From Streptomyces tuirus (lineage in GTDB: Bacteria; Actinomycetota; Actinomycetes; Streptomycetales; Streptomycetaceae), in contig NZ_AP023439.1 of NCBI RefSeq assembly GCF_014701095.1, positions 6,684,001-6,748,000 of the forward strand: a DNA stretch of 64,000 nucleotides, given 5' to 3'. Shown here in pieces: positions 17,359 to 25,462 of the stretch (its first letter is position 1; every line of letters begins with the position of its first letter). The translations under genes were made by a program, and so were the position numbers. The notes under the pieces are model-generated. The model was not told the origin of the DNA, made no database searches, and saw nothing but the letters and a program-made list of their open reading frames with translations.

Positions 17359-18713
17359 GACGGGTTCTCCGAACTTCGGGGCAGCCAGTGCGACCAGCGG
17401 ATCAGGAGGTACAGAGCCAGCAGGCACTGGGCCACGAGCCAGGCGACGCCCGCTCCGGTGAGTCCGAGCACCGGCAGCAGGACGGTGGACAGGCCCAGTA
17501 CGCACACGCACAGCGTCAGCTGGAGTCCGACGACCAGGCGCAGCCGCCGGCGGATACGCGCTACGTCGACAGCCAGACTCACCAGCAGGTTCGGTAGCGC
17601 CGAAAGGGCCAGCAGGCGAAGCAGCGTGGTCCCCTCCTCGGCGTACGCCGGCCCGAAGAACGAGAGCAGGGTCGGCGCGGCGACGACCATCGCGGCGACG
17701 CCGCCGGACATCAGCAGAGCCGAGTGGCGCAGCACCCGCAGCGAGTGCTGCGTCAGCCGGGAGGGGTCGCGTGTCGCCTCCACGATGAGGGAACTTCCCA
17801 TGTTCGCCACCAGCAGGTAAGGGATGCAGCCGACCGCCCACGCCAGCAGGAAGTAGGCGCTGTGCGCCGCACCCAGGATGTTCAGAACAAGAAGCGGCAC
17901 GACGCTGTACGCGGCGGTCCTGCACAGTGCGCCGAGGTAGTCCGCGGCCGCGTATCCGATCAGGCGTGGCGGGCGTTCCGCCTCCGGAGCCTCCCGCTCG
18001 TGGCGAGGCACAGCGCGCCGCAGCAGGAAGAAGTTGGCTACGAGGAGAGCCACCACGAGGCCGCCGGCCCAGGAGATGAGGATGGCCGAGAACAGTGCCA
18101 GGGCCGCGCCCACCGCCAGCACGAGGATCTTGACCCCGGCGAAGATGAGATTCTCGCCCACCACCCACCCGGGACGTCGCACACCGGTCAGTGCGCCGTC
18201 CTGGAGAGCGAAGATGGTGTACCCCGCCGTGTAGGTGACGAAGAGGACAGCGCTCAATGGGTTGAGCAGGAAGTCCAGACCGGGGGCGATCACGGGCACC
18301 AGCAGGAGGAATCCGAGGGCCGTCAGCACGCTGCAGACGAGACCGACGAGGTAGCAGGTGAGCACCAACTCGCGGGTGTGGCGCCCGGCAGAGGGCACGA
18401 AACGCACCAGGAAGTCGGAGAGGTTGAGCTGGCCGACGGTGGACAACAGGGTGGCGGCGGAGATGGCGGCGGAGTTCAGCCCCACGGTCCCGGCTTCGTA
18501 CCAGCGGGTTGCGAGGACCCAGAACAGGGCGCCCAGAACCGTGTTCGTCAGGGAGCTGACGGCCAGCAGGTGACCGTTGCGCAGGAGCGGTTCGCTGGGC
18601 AGCGTGGCGGCCAACCTGGTCCGTACCGTCATACCGAATCGACGTTCCCCGGAATGCGGGGAGGGCAGGGTCGTCGTCTCCGTCTGCGGATGGGGATGGC
18701 CTTGTGATGCCAC
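17355..18713 (-). CDS. Wzx-like polysaccharide flippase
   Basis: 452 residues with about 12-14 hydrophobic segments and the MATE/Wzx pattern (NSAAISAATLLSTVGQLNLSDFLVRFVPSA near the start and YFLLAWAVGCIPYLLVANMGSSL in the middle). Flippases of this group move undecaprenyl-linked glycan units across the membrane. The N-terminal ~25 residues are polar; a second Met at residue 28 is an alternative start. It is the first gene of the five-gene operon, and motif A lies about 100 bp upstream of it. Overlap with the next gene is 4 bp. Substrate unknown. Confidence 0.85.
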   Translation of the reverse strand: MASQGHPHPQTETTTLPSPHSGERRFGMTVRTRLAATLPSEPLLRNGHLLAVSSLTNTVLGALFWVLATRWYEAGTVGLNSAAISAATLLSTVGQLNLSDFLVRFVPSAGRHTRELVLTCYLVGLVCSVLTALGFLLLVPVIAPGLDFLLNPLSAVLFVTYTAGYTIFALQDGALTGVRRPGWVVGENLIFAGVKILVLAVGAALALFSAILISWAGGLVVALLVANFFLLRRAVPRHEREAPEAERPPRLIGYAAADYLGALCRTAAYSVVPLLVLNILGAAHSAYFLLAWAVGCIPYLLVANMGSSLIVEATRDPSRLTQHSLRVLRHSALLMSGGVAAMVVAAPTLLSFFGPAYAEEGTTLLRLLALSALPNLLVSLAVDVARIRRRLRLVVGLQLTLCVCVLGLSTVLLPVLGLTGAGVAWLVAQCLLALYLLIRWSHWLPRSSENPS

Positions 18714-18812
18714 GGCTTTTCCTTGATCAGTGAAATTTCAGTCTTGGGGAACGGACTGAGTGAATCGTCAGCGGCGCCAAGGTGATCACATCCTCCAGAA
18801 GGTGAAATTATG

Positions 18813-18843
18813 CCGTACGTTTACGTCATATACTGCAATATTG
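18813..18843 (-). promoter_or_regulatory. Motif A, shared AT-rich element of the polysaccharide operons
   Basis: The plus strand reads CCGTA-CG-TTTACGT-C-ATATAC, followed by ATATTG. It matches motif B (23458) at 21 of 31 positions and motif C (29740) at 16 of 25. It lies about 100 bp upstream of the flippase start, in an AT-rich stretch unlike the rest of the window. The CCGTA/TACG halves form an imperfect inverted repeat. Confidence 0.5.
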
Positions 18844-18882
18844 TTCTGCTGTGACCGGTTCGTCAAGTTCGTCGTCGGAGGG

Positions 18883-19263
18883 CTATTCGACTTCGTCGCG
18901 GGAGAGCGGTACGCGCTTTCCGTGACGTGCGGCGGAGCCCAGTGCCATGGCAGAGCAAAGGACGGCCAGGACGAGCAGAGCCCGCGTCGATGTGAAAGTG
19001 CCGGTCAGGAAGAGCGCCTCTGCGGCCAGTGCCGACAGGGCAAGGCTCGCCGCCCCGGTCAAGGTCACCGCGGCCAGCACGACCGTCGGCCGGGGCTTCC
19101 CGGTGAACGCTTCTCCCATGCACAGCAGTGTGACGGCCAGTCCCGGGCCGGCAAGGAGGAACGAGGCCGTCGTCAACGCGCGCAGCGGGGACCCCTCCGG
19201 GAGGGCGGTCGCGGCCAGTGCCACCCATCCTGATACGGCGACGCCCCATTGCATCCTGTTCAT
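18883..19263 (-). CDS. Small membrane protein of the polysaccharide region
   Basis: 126 residues with four hydrophobic segments (WGVAVSGWVALAATAL, LTTASFLLAGPGLAVTLLCMG, VVLAAVTLTGAASLALSALAA, LLVLAVLCSAMALGSAA) and a short charged tail. The start overlaps the stop of the large membrane glycosyltransferase-like gene by ATGA, so the two are co-translated. I do not recognise a family. It resembles partner subunits of multi-span polysaccharide enzymes in size. No catalytic residues are apparent. Confidence 0.7.
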   Translation of the reverse strand: MNRMQWGVAVSGWVALAATALPEGSPLRALTTASFLLAGPGLAVTLLCMGEAFTGKPRPTVVLAAVTLTGAASLALSALAAEALFLTGTFTSTRALLVLAVLCSAMALGSAARHGKRVPLSRDEVE

Positions 19264-21110
19264 CGGATCTCCGGTCCGTCGTATCGGTAGACCACCGCGT
19301 CCTCGTTGCGATAGGCGACGGTGAAATCCGGTGATCTGGACAGAGCCGAATTCAGCCGTCCCATGAAATCAGTCGGCATCGCACCGCTCAGGTCCACCGC
19401 CGCTGCCTGCGCACGGTTGAGAAGGATGTAGACAGGGTTCTTTTCCGCTCTGGCGATAAGCGGTTCCAGACCGGCCACAGGGTCCTTCACGAGCATGCGT
19501 CTGTTGGTCAGGTTCTCTTCGTCGATCTGCATGTCCTGGTGCTGGTCGTAGCGCATCTCCAATCCCGGAGCGGCGAAAGTCACGGAGATGATCAGCGAGC
19601 CGGTCGGGGTCCTGGTGGTGACGTACCGGGTGGCGGCGGCTTCGTCGGCGGTGAAGTAGTTCTCCGCCTCCTTGCAGTAGTAGCCGATCGCCAGACTGCC
19701 GAGCATGGCCAGCAACAGGACGTAGACGACCGGCATCCGCACCCGCAGGCGCTTGCGGGGCGGGAAGAGCAGTGCGGCGATCAGGAACGCGGCGGCCGGC
19801 AGCGCGAACATGAAGGCCCGGAAGACCATCTCCCCTCCGTACGCGTTGGCGACCCCCGGCAGCAGCGGAGCGAGCATGAGCAGCGGCAACGGGGTGCGCC
19901 GGGTCCAGCGGCGCGCGATGAAGCCCGTCGCGGCGAGCAGGAGCACTCCGGCCGACAGCCCGCGCTCGACCCACGCCGCCATGATCTGGCCGGGAGCCGC
20001 GTCGCCGAGCCGGGCGACACCGGACCAGATGTTGGCCTCCGGGCGCGCCAGCGCGCCGATGAGATGGTTGAGGTTTTCCGCCATGTACGGTCTCGCCACG
20101 GTCGAGTTCCACACCGCGGTGAGGACGATGGCCCCCGCCAGGGCGGGCAGCACCACCCGCCTGTTCCGCCGTGGCAGCGAGAGCAGCAGCAGGGCGCTGA
20201 TCAGCATCATCGGGGTCAGCGGATGGGACGAGACGATCGCGGCTTCGAGGATCAGCACCAGGATGAGCAAGCCCCGCGGCCAGCGCCGCCGTGTCGTCCC
20301 CTTCCCACGAGGCCCGAACGGAGCCAGCTGCTTCACCACGAGGGCCATCACGCACATGAAGAGAAGGAACGCGAAGGCCTGGGGCGCGAAGTAGTCCTGT
20401 GCCACCCATGAACAGGCGTAGTAGATCCATACGGCTCCCCAGATCAGTCTCCGGTCGTTGGTGATCGACCGGTAGAGCAGGAGGAGCGGGCCCAGCATCA
20501 GCAGATTGAAGATCGGCTGCGCCCAAGCGGCGTAACCGAGGGGAGACTCCAGCCCGATGGCCCGCACGAGTACTGCGTTGAGCTCGAAGAAGCCCGGCCA
20601 CTGGTTGTAGATGTCGAAGCCTCCGGCACCCGGCACGGTGCCGTCGTGCCGGAGCATCGCCTCGACGACGGCGACGTGCTTCCAGCCCCACGCGTAGCGC
20701 AGCTCCGGATACAGCAGGGGAGGCGTGGCATGGATGACGGCGATCAGGCTGAGCACATACGCCGCGAAGCAGCCGTGGGAAGTTCGCCGGTCGGTTGCCG
20801 CGACGCAGAAGCCGAGGGTGAGGAGGGCCGGCGCCACCCAGAAGAGTTTCGGCAGCACCTGGAGGAGCCCCAGGTCCCCCATCCGGTCCAGGGGGACTCC
20901 GCGCAGGGAGAGCAGCCACACGGCGATGGCGAGGGGCAGGACGACGATGGCCGTCCACGTGCCGGGACCCCAGCGGCGTGTCCTGGACAGGCCGGAGCGG
21001 AATCTGCCGGCCCGGCCTGGGCCTGCCGGCCCGGCGCCCCGCTCCGGCTGCGGCAACCCCAGGTCCCCGACCGGGGGTGCGGAATGAGCGGGGGGTCGGT
21101 GGCTGCTCAC
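19260..21110 (-). CDS. Large multi-span membrane protein, GT39/DUF6541-like sugar transferase
   Basis: 616 residues from the GTG at 21110, which has a clear GGAGGT seven bases upstream; the longer frame reaching back to 21299 has no ribosome site and low-complexity coding. About 12 membrane segments begin after ~50 polar residues. The first extracytoplasmic part (PPLLYPELRYAWGWKHVAVVEAML ... FDIYNQWPGFF) resembles the PMT/ArnT-type polyprenyl-phosphate-sugar glycosyltransferases, and a soluble loop follows the last span. Such proteins transfer a sugar from a lipid carrier on the outer face. A downstream small membrane protein overlaps by 4 bp. The class assignment is by topology only. Confidence 0.65.
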   Translation of the reverse strand: MSSHRPPAHSAPPVGDLGLPQPERGAGPAGPGRAGRFRSGLSRTRRWGPGTWTAIVVLPLAIAVWLLSLRGVPLDRMGDLGLLQVLPKLFWVAPALLTLGFCVAATDRRTSHGCFAAYVLSLIAVIHATPPLLYPELRYAWGWKHVAVVEAMLRHDGTVPGAGGFDIYNQWPGFFELNAVLVRAIGLESPLGYAAWAQPIFNLLMLGPLLLLYRSITNDRRLIWGAVWIYYACSWVAQDYFAPQAFAFLLFMCVMALVVKQLAPFGPRGKGTTRRRWPRGLLILVLILEAAIVSSHPLTPMMLISALLLLSLPRRNRRVVLPALAGAIVLTAVWNSTVARPYMAENLNHLIGALARPEANIWSGVARLGDAAPGQIMAAWVERGLSAGVLLLAATGFIARRWTRRTPLPLLMLAPLLPGVANAYGGEMVFRAFMFALPAAAFLIAALLFPPRKRLRVRMPVVYVLLLAMLGSLAIGYYCKEAENYFTADEAAATRYVTTRTPTGSLIISVTFAAPGLEMRYDQHQDMQIDEENLTNRRMLVKDPVAGLEPLIARAEKNPVYILLNRAQAAAVDLSGAMPTDFMGRLNSALSRSPDFTVAYRNEDAVVYRYDGPEIR

Positions 21111-21356
21111 CGACACCTCCGACCGCAGGGGCTCGTGATGGCGGAGTGACCGCTCGGAGTGCTGGAGGTCTGCGCGTACCTCATGGCCGGGCCTCTGGAC
21201 GGGGGAACGGCTGGGATGGGGGAATGAACCGGAGACGCCGCCCGCGGATGCGGCTTCAGGGAGGTGCCGTCGTTTGGTGAATACGGGCGGTATGTCCATC
21301 GTAAGTCCATTACGCGCTGGAGGGCGGAGCCGCTCGGCGGGCGACGGGTCCCTTCG
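21111..21356. other. Gap between two minus-strand polysaccharide genes
   Basis: Gene-free stretch of 246 bp between the GT at 21357 and the large membrane protein at 21110. It probably holds the promoter of the latter; the AT-richer portion is near 21280-21310. I see no shared motif and no terminator hairpin that I would call. Confidence 0.4.
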
Positions 21357-22625
21357 TCACACCTTCGACCGGAACCAGCGGCCGCGCAGATAGCCCAACG
21401 GGCCGTAGAGCAGGCCTTGCAGTTCCACGAGCGTGAGGGTCCGGGACCAGCCGGCATCCTCGTCCCCGTTGAGCCTGTGTGCCTTGGCCGCCGTGTACCG
21501 GATGCCTCCGGGGAGTCTGCGCAGGAGAGCGGGCAGCATGTGCGGTTCATGGATCACCGCCGCTGTCAGAAAGGCGCCGAATCCCGCCCCGTAAGCGAAC
21601 ATCTGGGCCCGGAGGGCCTGCCAGGAGCGCCGCTGACTGTGCCAGACGATGGCGTCCGGCTGGTGGACGAGCGTGCCGCCGCGTGCGAGGACCTGGAAGA
21701 AGGCCAGCAGGTCCTCCCCGCCGTGCGCCGGGGTGCCGGGGCCGGTGGCGGGATCGAACCCCCCGAGGTCCCTCAGCAGCTCGGTGCGGAAGGCCATGTT
21801 GGCGCCGCCGCCGAACTGCCCCGCCGTGAACGGGAAAAGCGGGTCCTCGGGCGGATCGCGCAGGGACCAGGTGCGTGGACTGTAGTCCTTGTTGACCTCG
21901 TTGTGCCGTTCCAGGGTGGTCTGAGCCACGGTCTGGAGTTCGGCCGGAGCGATGAGCCCTGTCACGCAGTCGGTCTCCGGGGCGCGGCAGAAGGTCTCGG
22001 CGATCGCGGACAGCCACCGGGGGTCGACTTGAGTGTCGTCGTCCGTGAAGGCCGCGATGCTTCCGCGGGCGGAGGCCAGCCCCCGGCTGCGCGCCCGGCC
22101 CCCGCCCGCGACCGGTTCCCTCACGTAGCGGACCCTGTTTCCGTACGTCTCGCGGACGAGTCGCTCGGTGGCGTCGTCCGCGGGCGCGTTGTCCACCACG
22201 ATGATCTCGAACAGTGCGCCGGGGTACTCCACCCCCAGCACGGAGTCGAGGCACCGGCGCAGCAGATCGCAACGGTTGTGGGTCGGGACGATGACGCTGA
22301 TGAACGGCGCTTTCGCATGGCGTGCCCGCACGGGCGGAACCTCGGCCAGGCGCGTTCTCGAGACGGAACGGACCGGTGGCGCACCGAGGTCCCGCTGGGC
22401 CGCCAGGGCCAGGGTCTGCCACAGGTCCGCCGTGTGCGCACTGTCGCCGTACACCATGCCCAGTGGACGGCCGCGCAGCCGCACCAGCGCCATGACTCGT
22501 CCCTGGGGGCGGGTCCGTTTGCGGCCGCCCGGCAGGCTGAACTCGCCGGGCAGGGCCAGATCGATGTCGATCACGCCCACGGGGGCGTCGCCGGGAACGG
22601 GCAGCCGCTGGCTGACGGCGCTCAT
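21357..22625 (-). CDS. Family 2 glycosyltransferase
   Basis: 422 residues. Residues 1-100 are an N-terminal extension without clear homology. The GT-A fold then appears: PFISVIVPTHNRCDLLRRCLDSVL, FEIIVVDNAPADDATERL, a GGGRARSRGLASARGSIAAFTDDDT metal-binding DDD motif and a GGANMAFR acceptor segment followed by GGEDLLAFFQVL. The catalytic GED motif is present. The start overlaps the upstream GT stop by four bases (ATGA), so both are made together. It probably extends a lipid-linked glycan, but the sugar is unknown. Confidence 0.88.
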   Translation of the reverse strand: MSAVSQRLPVPGDAPVGVIDIDLALPGEFSLPGGRKRTRPQGRVMALVRLRGRPLGMVYGDSAHTADLWQTLALAAQRDLGAPPVRSVSRTRLAEVPPVRARHAKAPFISVIVPTHNRCDLLRRCLDSVLGVEYPGALFEIIVVDNAPADDATERLVRETYGNRVRYVREPVAGGGRARSRGLASARGSIAAFTDDDTQVDPRWLSAIAETFCRAPETDCVTGLIAPAELQTVAQTTLERHNEVNKDYSPRTWSLRDPPEDPLFPFTAGQFGGGANMAFRTELLRDLGGFDPATGPGTPAHGGEDLLAFFQVLARGGTLVHQPDAIVWHSQRRSWQALRAQMFAYGAGFGAFLTAAVIHEPHMLPALLRRLPGGIRYTAAKAHRLNGDEDAGWSRTLTLVELQGLLYGPLGYLRGRWFRSKV

Positions 22626-23419
22626 CGTCTGCCCGGCCTGACCTGTGCGGCCCGTGCACTCGGGCGTTCCGACAGCAGCGTCCGCAGGACCCGCCGCCCA
22701 TCCGAGATCGCGTGCAGGTTGGACCGCCCGCTGCGCCGCGGCAGTTCGAGACTCGGGACCTCGGCGATGCGCAGCCCCGAGCGCAGCGCATGGGCGATCA
22801 TCTCGGTCTCGATCTCGAATCCGGAGGAGTGCAGGTCGAGGTCGTCGAGGAAGTCACGGCGAAAGGCGCAGAACCCGTAGCAGAGGTCGGTCAGTTTGGT
22901 GTCGTAGAGGTGGTTCACGGCTGCCAGCAGCACCTGGTTGCCGAGCCGCCGGATGCGGGTGATGTCCAGGGAGCCGCCGCCCGCGATGAAACGCGAGCCC
23001 TTGACGAAGTCGAAGCCGTTGTCGAGGAAGTGCAGGTAGTGCGGGATCTCCCCCGGAAGCATGCTGCCGTCCGCGTCCATCATCACGATGTGGTCGCCGG
23101 TCGCCGAGAGGAAACCGGTGCGCAGGGCGTTGCCCTTGCCCGGGCCGCTCTGCTCGACATGGCGGACGGTCGGCAGGCACCGGGTGGCCATGTGCACCGT
23201 GGCGTCGACGGAGTCCCCGTCGACCAGGATGACCTCGTCGACACAGTCCGGGATCTGCTCGAAGACCCAGGGGATGTTGCGGGCCTCGTTCCGGGCGGGG
23301 ACGACCAGACTCACGGTGGCGCGGGCTGGAGGACGGTCGCCGGCCCGGCGCCGGGGGTGCACGGCGCCGTTGGTGGGGGATGCGGTGGGGAGCTCGGAAA
23401 GCTGGTGCGTGTGGTTCAT
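22622..23419 (-). CDS. Dolichol-phosphate-mannose-synthase-like GT2
   Basis: 265 residues of the short DPM1-like GT2 type: ATVSLVVPARNEARNIPWVFEQIPDCVDEVILVDGDSVDAT, a GPGKGNALRTGFLSATGDHIVMMDADGSM metal-binding DADG motif, VKGSRFI, and DLCYGFCAFRR. Enzymes of this kind move a sugar from a nucleotide to polyprenyl phosphate, which would feed the ArnT-like protein at 19260-21110. It is the first gene of its transcript: motif B lies 40-70 bp upstream, and the downstream GT2 gene overlaps by 4 bp. Confidence 0.86.
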   Translation of the reverse strand: MNHTHQLSELPTASPTNGAVHPRRRAGDRPPARATVSLVVPARNEARNIPWVFEQIPDCVDEVILVDGDSVDATVHMATRCLPTVRHVEQSGPGKGNALRTGFLSATGDHIVMMDADGSMLPGEIPHYLHFLDNGFDFVKGSRFIAGGGSLDITRIRRLGNQVLLAAVNHLYDTKLTDLCYGFCAFRRDFLDDLDLHSSGFEIETEMIAHALRSGLRIAEVPSLELPRRSGRSNLHAISDGRRVLRTLLSERPSARAAQVRPGRR

Positions 23420-23457
23420 GATGCCGGTATCTCCGCGTGTGACGCCTTGAGGAGACG

Positions 23458-23488
23458 CTATATATTTACGGCGTATACGTACATATTG
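23458..23488 (-). promoter_or_regulatory. Motif B, shared AT-rich element of the polysaccharide operons
   Basis: The plus strand has TTTACGGCGTATACGTAC and then ATATTG. It matches motif C at 20 of 25 positions with only transitions differing, and motif A at 21 of 31. It lies between the divergent DPM-like GT (start 23419) and the GH15 gene (start 23577), so it could serve either or both. Confidence 0.55.
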
Positions 23489-23576
23489 CCCGATTTATCT
23501 CCGAGGTCAAGAGCAGTGCCGGTTCAACCGGCGTAGTGTGGAAATCGGCGAAGTGCACAACGGCGTAGTCCCGATC

Positions 23577-25391
23577 ATGAATGCACCCATCGAGGATTAC
23601 GCGCTCATCAGCGATCTGGAGACGGCCGCCATGGTCGGCCGGGACGGGTCGGTCGACTGGCTTTGCCTGCCCCGCTTCGACTCCCCGGCCTGTCTCGCGG
23701 CCCTGCTGGGAACCGAGGGCAACGGACGCTGGCGACTCGCCCCCCTCTTCGCAGGCCGCTGCACCCGCCGTTCCTACCGGGCCGACACACTCGTCCTCGA
23801 CTCCGTCTGGGAGACACCCACCGGAACGGTGCGTGTCACGGACCTGATGCCGCCGCGCGCCGACGTGCCCTGCATCGTCCGCCTGGTCGAAGGCCTGTCC
23901 GGCACGGTGGACCTGCGCAGCGAACTGCGCCTGCGCTTCCACCAGGGCCGCGTCGTGCCCTGGGTCCGGGACGTCGGCCACTGCACCGTCGCGGTCGCCG
24001 GCCCCGACGCCGTCTGGCTCGGCTGCGACGGCCATGTCCGCGACCGGGGCGACGAGGACGCCACCGTCTGGGACTTCACCGTGACGGCCGGGCGCCGGCT
24101 GGGCCTCACCCTCGGGTGGACGCCCTCGTACCGGTCCGCGCCCCCTTCACCCATGTCCGTCCCGGCGGAGACCGCCCTGAAGGAGACCGCCGACTTCTGG
24201 CGGCGCTGGACCGGCCGGTGCCGCTACCACGGTCCGTGGCGCGACGCCGTGGTGCGTTCCCTGATCACCCTCAAGGCCCTCACCTACGCCCCCACGGGCG
24301 CCATCGTCGCCGCCCCCACCACCTCCCTGCCCGGCCGTATCGGCGGCGAGAACAACTGGGACTACCGGTTCTGCTGGCTGCGCGACTCCAGCCGGACCCT
24401 GTCCTGCCTGCTGCGGAGCGGTTACCGCGACGAGGCCACGGCCTGGCTGGACTGGCTGGTGCGGGCCGTCGCCGGCGACCCCGCCGATCTCCAGCCCGTC
24501 TACGGCGTCAAGGGGCAGCGGCTGCTGCGGGAGACCGAGGCACCCTGGCTGCCCGGTTACGAGGGCTCGCGGCCTGTGCGGTTCGGCACGTCGGCGGTGA
24601 GCACCTTCCAACTGGACGTCTACGGCGAGGTCATGGACACCCTCTGGCTGTCGCTGCGCGCCGGGATCCCGATGCCCGCCCATGTGTGGGACCTGGTCGA
24701 GTCGCTCATGGGCTTCCTGCTGCGGCACTGGCGCGAACCGGACCAGGGGCTGTGGCAGGTGGACGGGGCACGCCGCCAGTTCGTGCACTCCAAGGTCATG
24801 ACGTGGGTGGCAGCCGACCGGGCCGTGCGCATGGGCGAGCTGCTCGGGCGCAACGGCTCCGCCGGCGAATGGCAGGCCATGCGCGAGGAGGTGCACCGGC
24901 AGGTCTGCCGGGAGGGCTGGGACACCGCCCGGCGCACCTTCGTGCAGTCCTATGGCGCGCCCGGCCTGGACGCCTCGTCACTGCTCATCCCCCGGGTCGG
25001 GTTCCTGTCCGCCCACGACGAGCGGGTGCGCGGCACCGTGCGGGCCCTGGGCCGTCTCGGCCACGGCGGGTTCCTCCGCCGGTACGCGCCGGACGGCACC
25101 CGGCCCGGGGCCGCGGACGGCACCGAGGGCACGTTCGTCTCCTGCTCCCTGTGGTACGCCGACGCCCTCGCCGCCACCGGGCACCGGCAGCAGGCCCGTG
25201 AGGGCTTCGAACGGGTCCTCGCCGTCCGCAACGACGTCGGGCTGCTGGCCGAGCAGTGGGACCCGGACACCGGCCGCCAGCTGGGCAACGCGCCCAAGGC
25301 GTTCAGCCACATCGCGCTGGTGGAGACGGCGTTCGGCCTGTCGGCGTCATCGGCGTGGCGCCGCCGGGGTCCGGGAGCGGGCCGGGGCTGA
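23577..25391 (+). CDS. GH15-family glycosidase with changed catalytic acid (Glu to Gln)
   Basis: 604 residues from the ATG at 23577; a GTG 39 bp upstream is an alternative, and neither has a strong ribosome site. It has the bacterial GH15 layout: an N-terminal beta domain (DYALISDLETAAMVGRDGSVDWLCLPRFDSPA), then an (alpha/alpha)6 barrel (GGENNWDYRFCWLRDSS). Family members hydrolyse alpha-glucosides such as trehalose or dextrins. The general base Glu559 is present (LLAEQWDPDTG). The residue expected to be the general acid, Glu in GIWE/GLWE, is Gln394 (GLWQ), encoded by CAG at 24756-24758. It may therefore be inactive or bind without cleavage. No signal peptide is seen. Confidence 0.85.
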   Translation: MNAPIEDYALISDLETAAMVGRDGSVDWLCLPRFDSPACLAALLGTEGNGRWRLAPLFAGRCTRRSYRADTLVLDSVWETPTGTVRVTDLMPPRADVPCIVRLVEGLSGTVDLRSELRLRFHQGRVVPWVRDVGHCTVAVAGPDAVWLGCDGHVRDRGDEDATVWDFTVTAGRRLGLTLGWTPSYRSAPPSPMSVPAETALKETADFWRRWTGRCRYHGPWRDAVVRSLITLKALTYAPTGAIVAAPTTSLPGRIGGENNWDYRFCWLRDSSRTLSCLLRSGYRDEATAWLDWLVRAVAGDPADLQPVYGVKGQRLLRETEAPWLPGYEGSRPVRFGTSAVSTFQLDVYGEVMDTLWLSLRAGIPMPAHVWDLVESLMGFLLRHWREPDQGLWQVDGARRQFVHSKVMTWVAADRAVRMGELLGRNGSAGEWQAMREEVHRQVCREGWDTARRTFVQSYGAPGLDASSLLIPRVGFLSAHDERVRGTVRALGRLGHGGFLRRYAPDGTRPGAADGTEGTFVSCSLWYADALAATGHRQQAREGFERVLAVRNDVGLLAEQWDPDTGRQLGNAPKAFSHIALVETAFGLSASSAWRRRGPGAGRG

Positions 25392-25462
25392 ATCGGCCCC
25401 GCGGTCGCTCTCACCTCCTCTGCCGCTCTCTCCCACTCGCTCTCACCCCCGCGGCCGTTCTC

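Noticed and set aside
21111..21299. N-terminal extension of the membrane glycosyltransferase-like gene from an ATG at 21299
   Set aside because: No ribosome site, low-complexity residues, and a GGAGGT stands ahead of the GTG at 21110.
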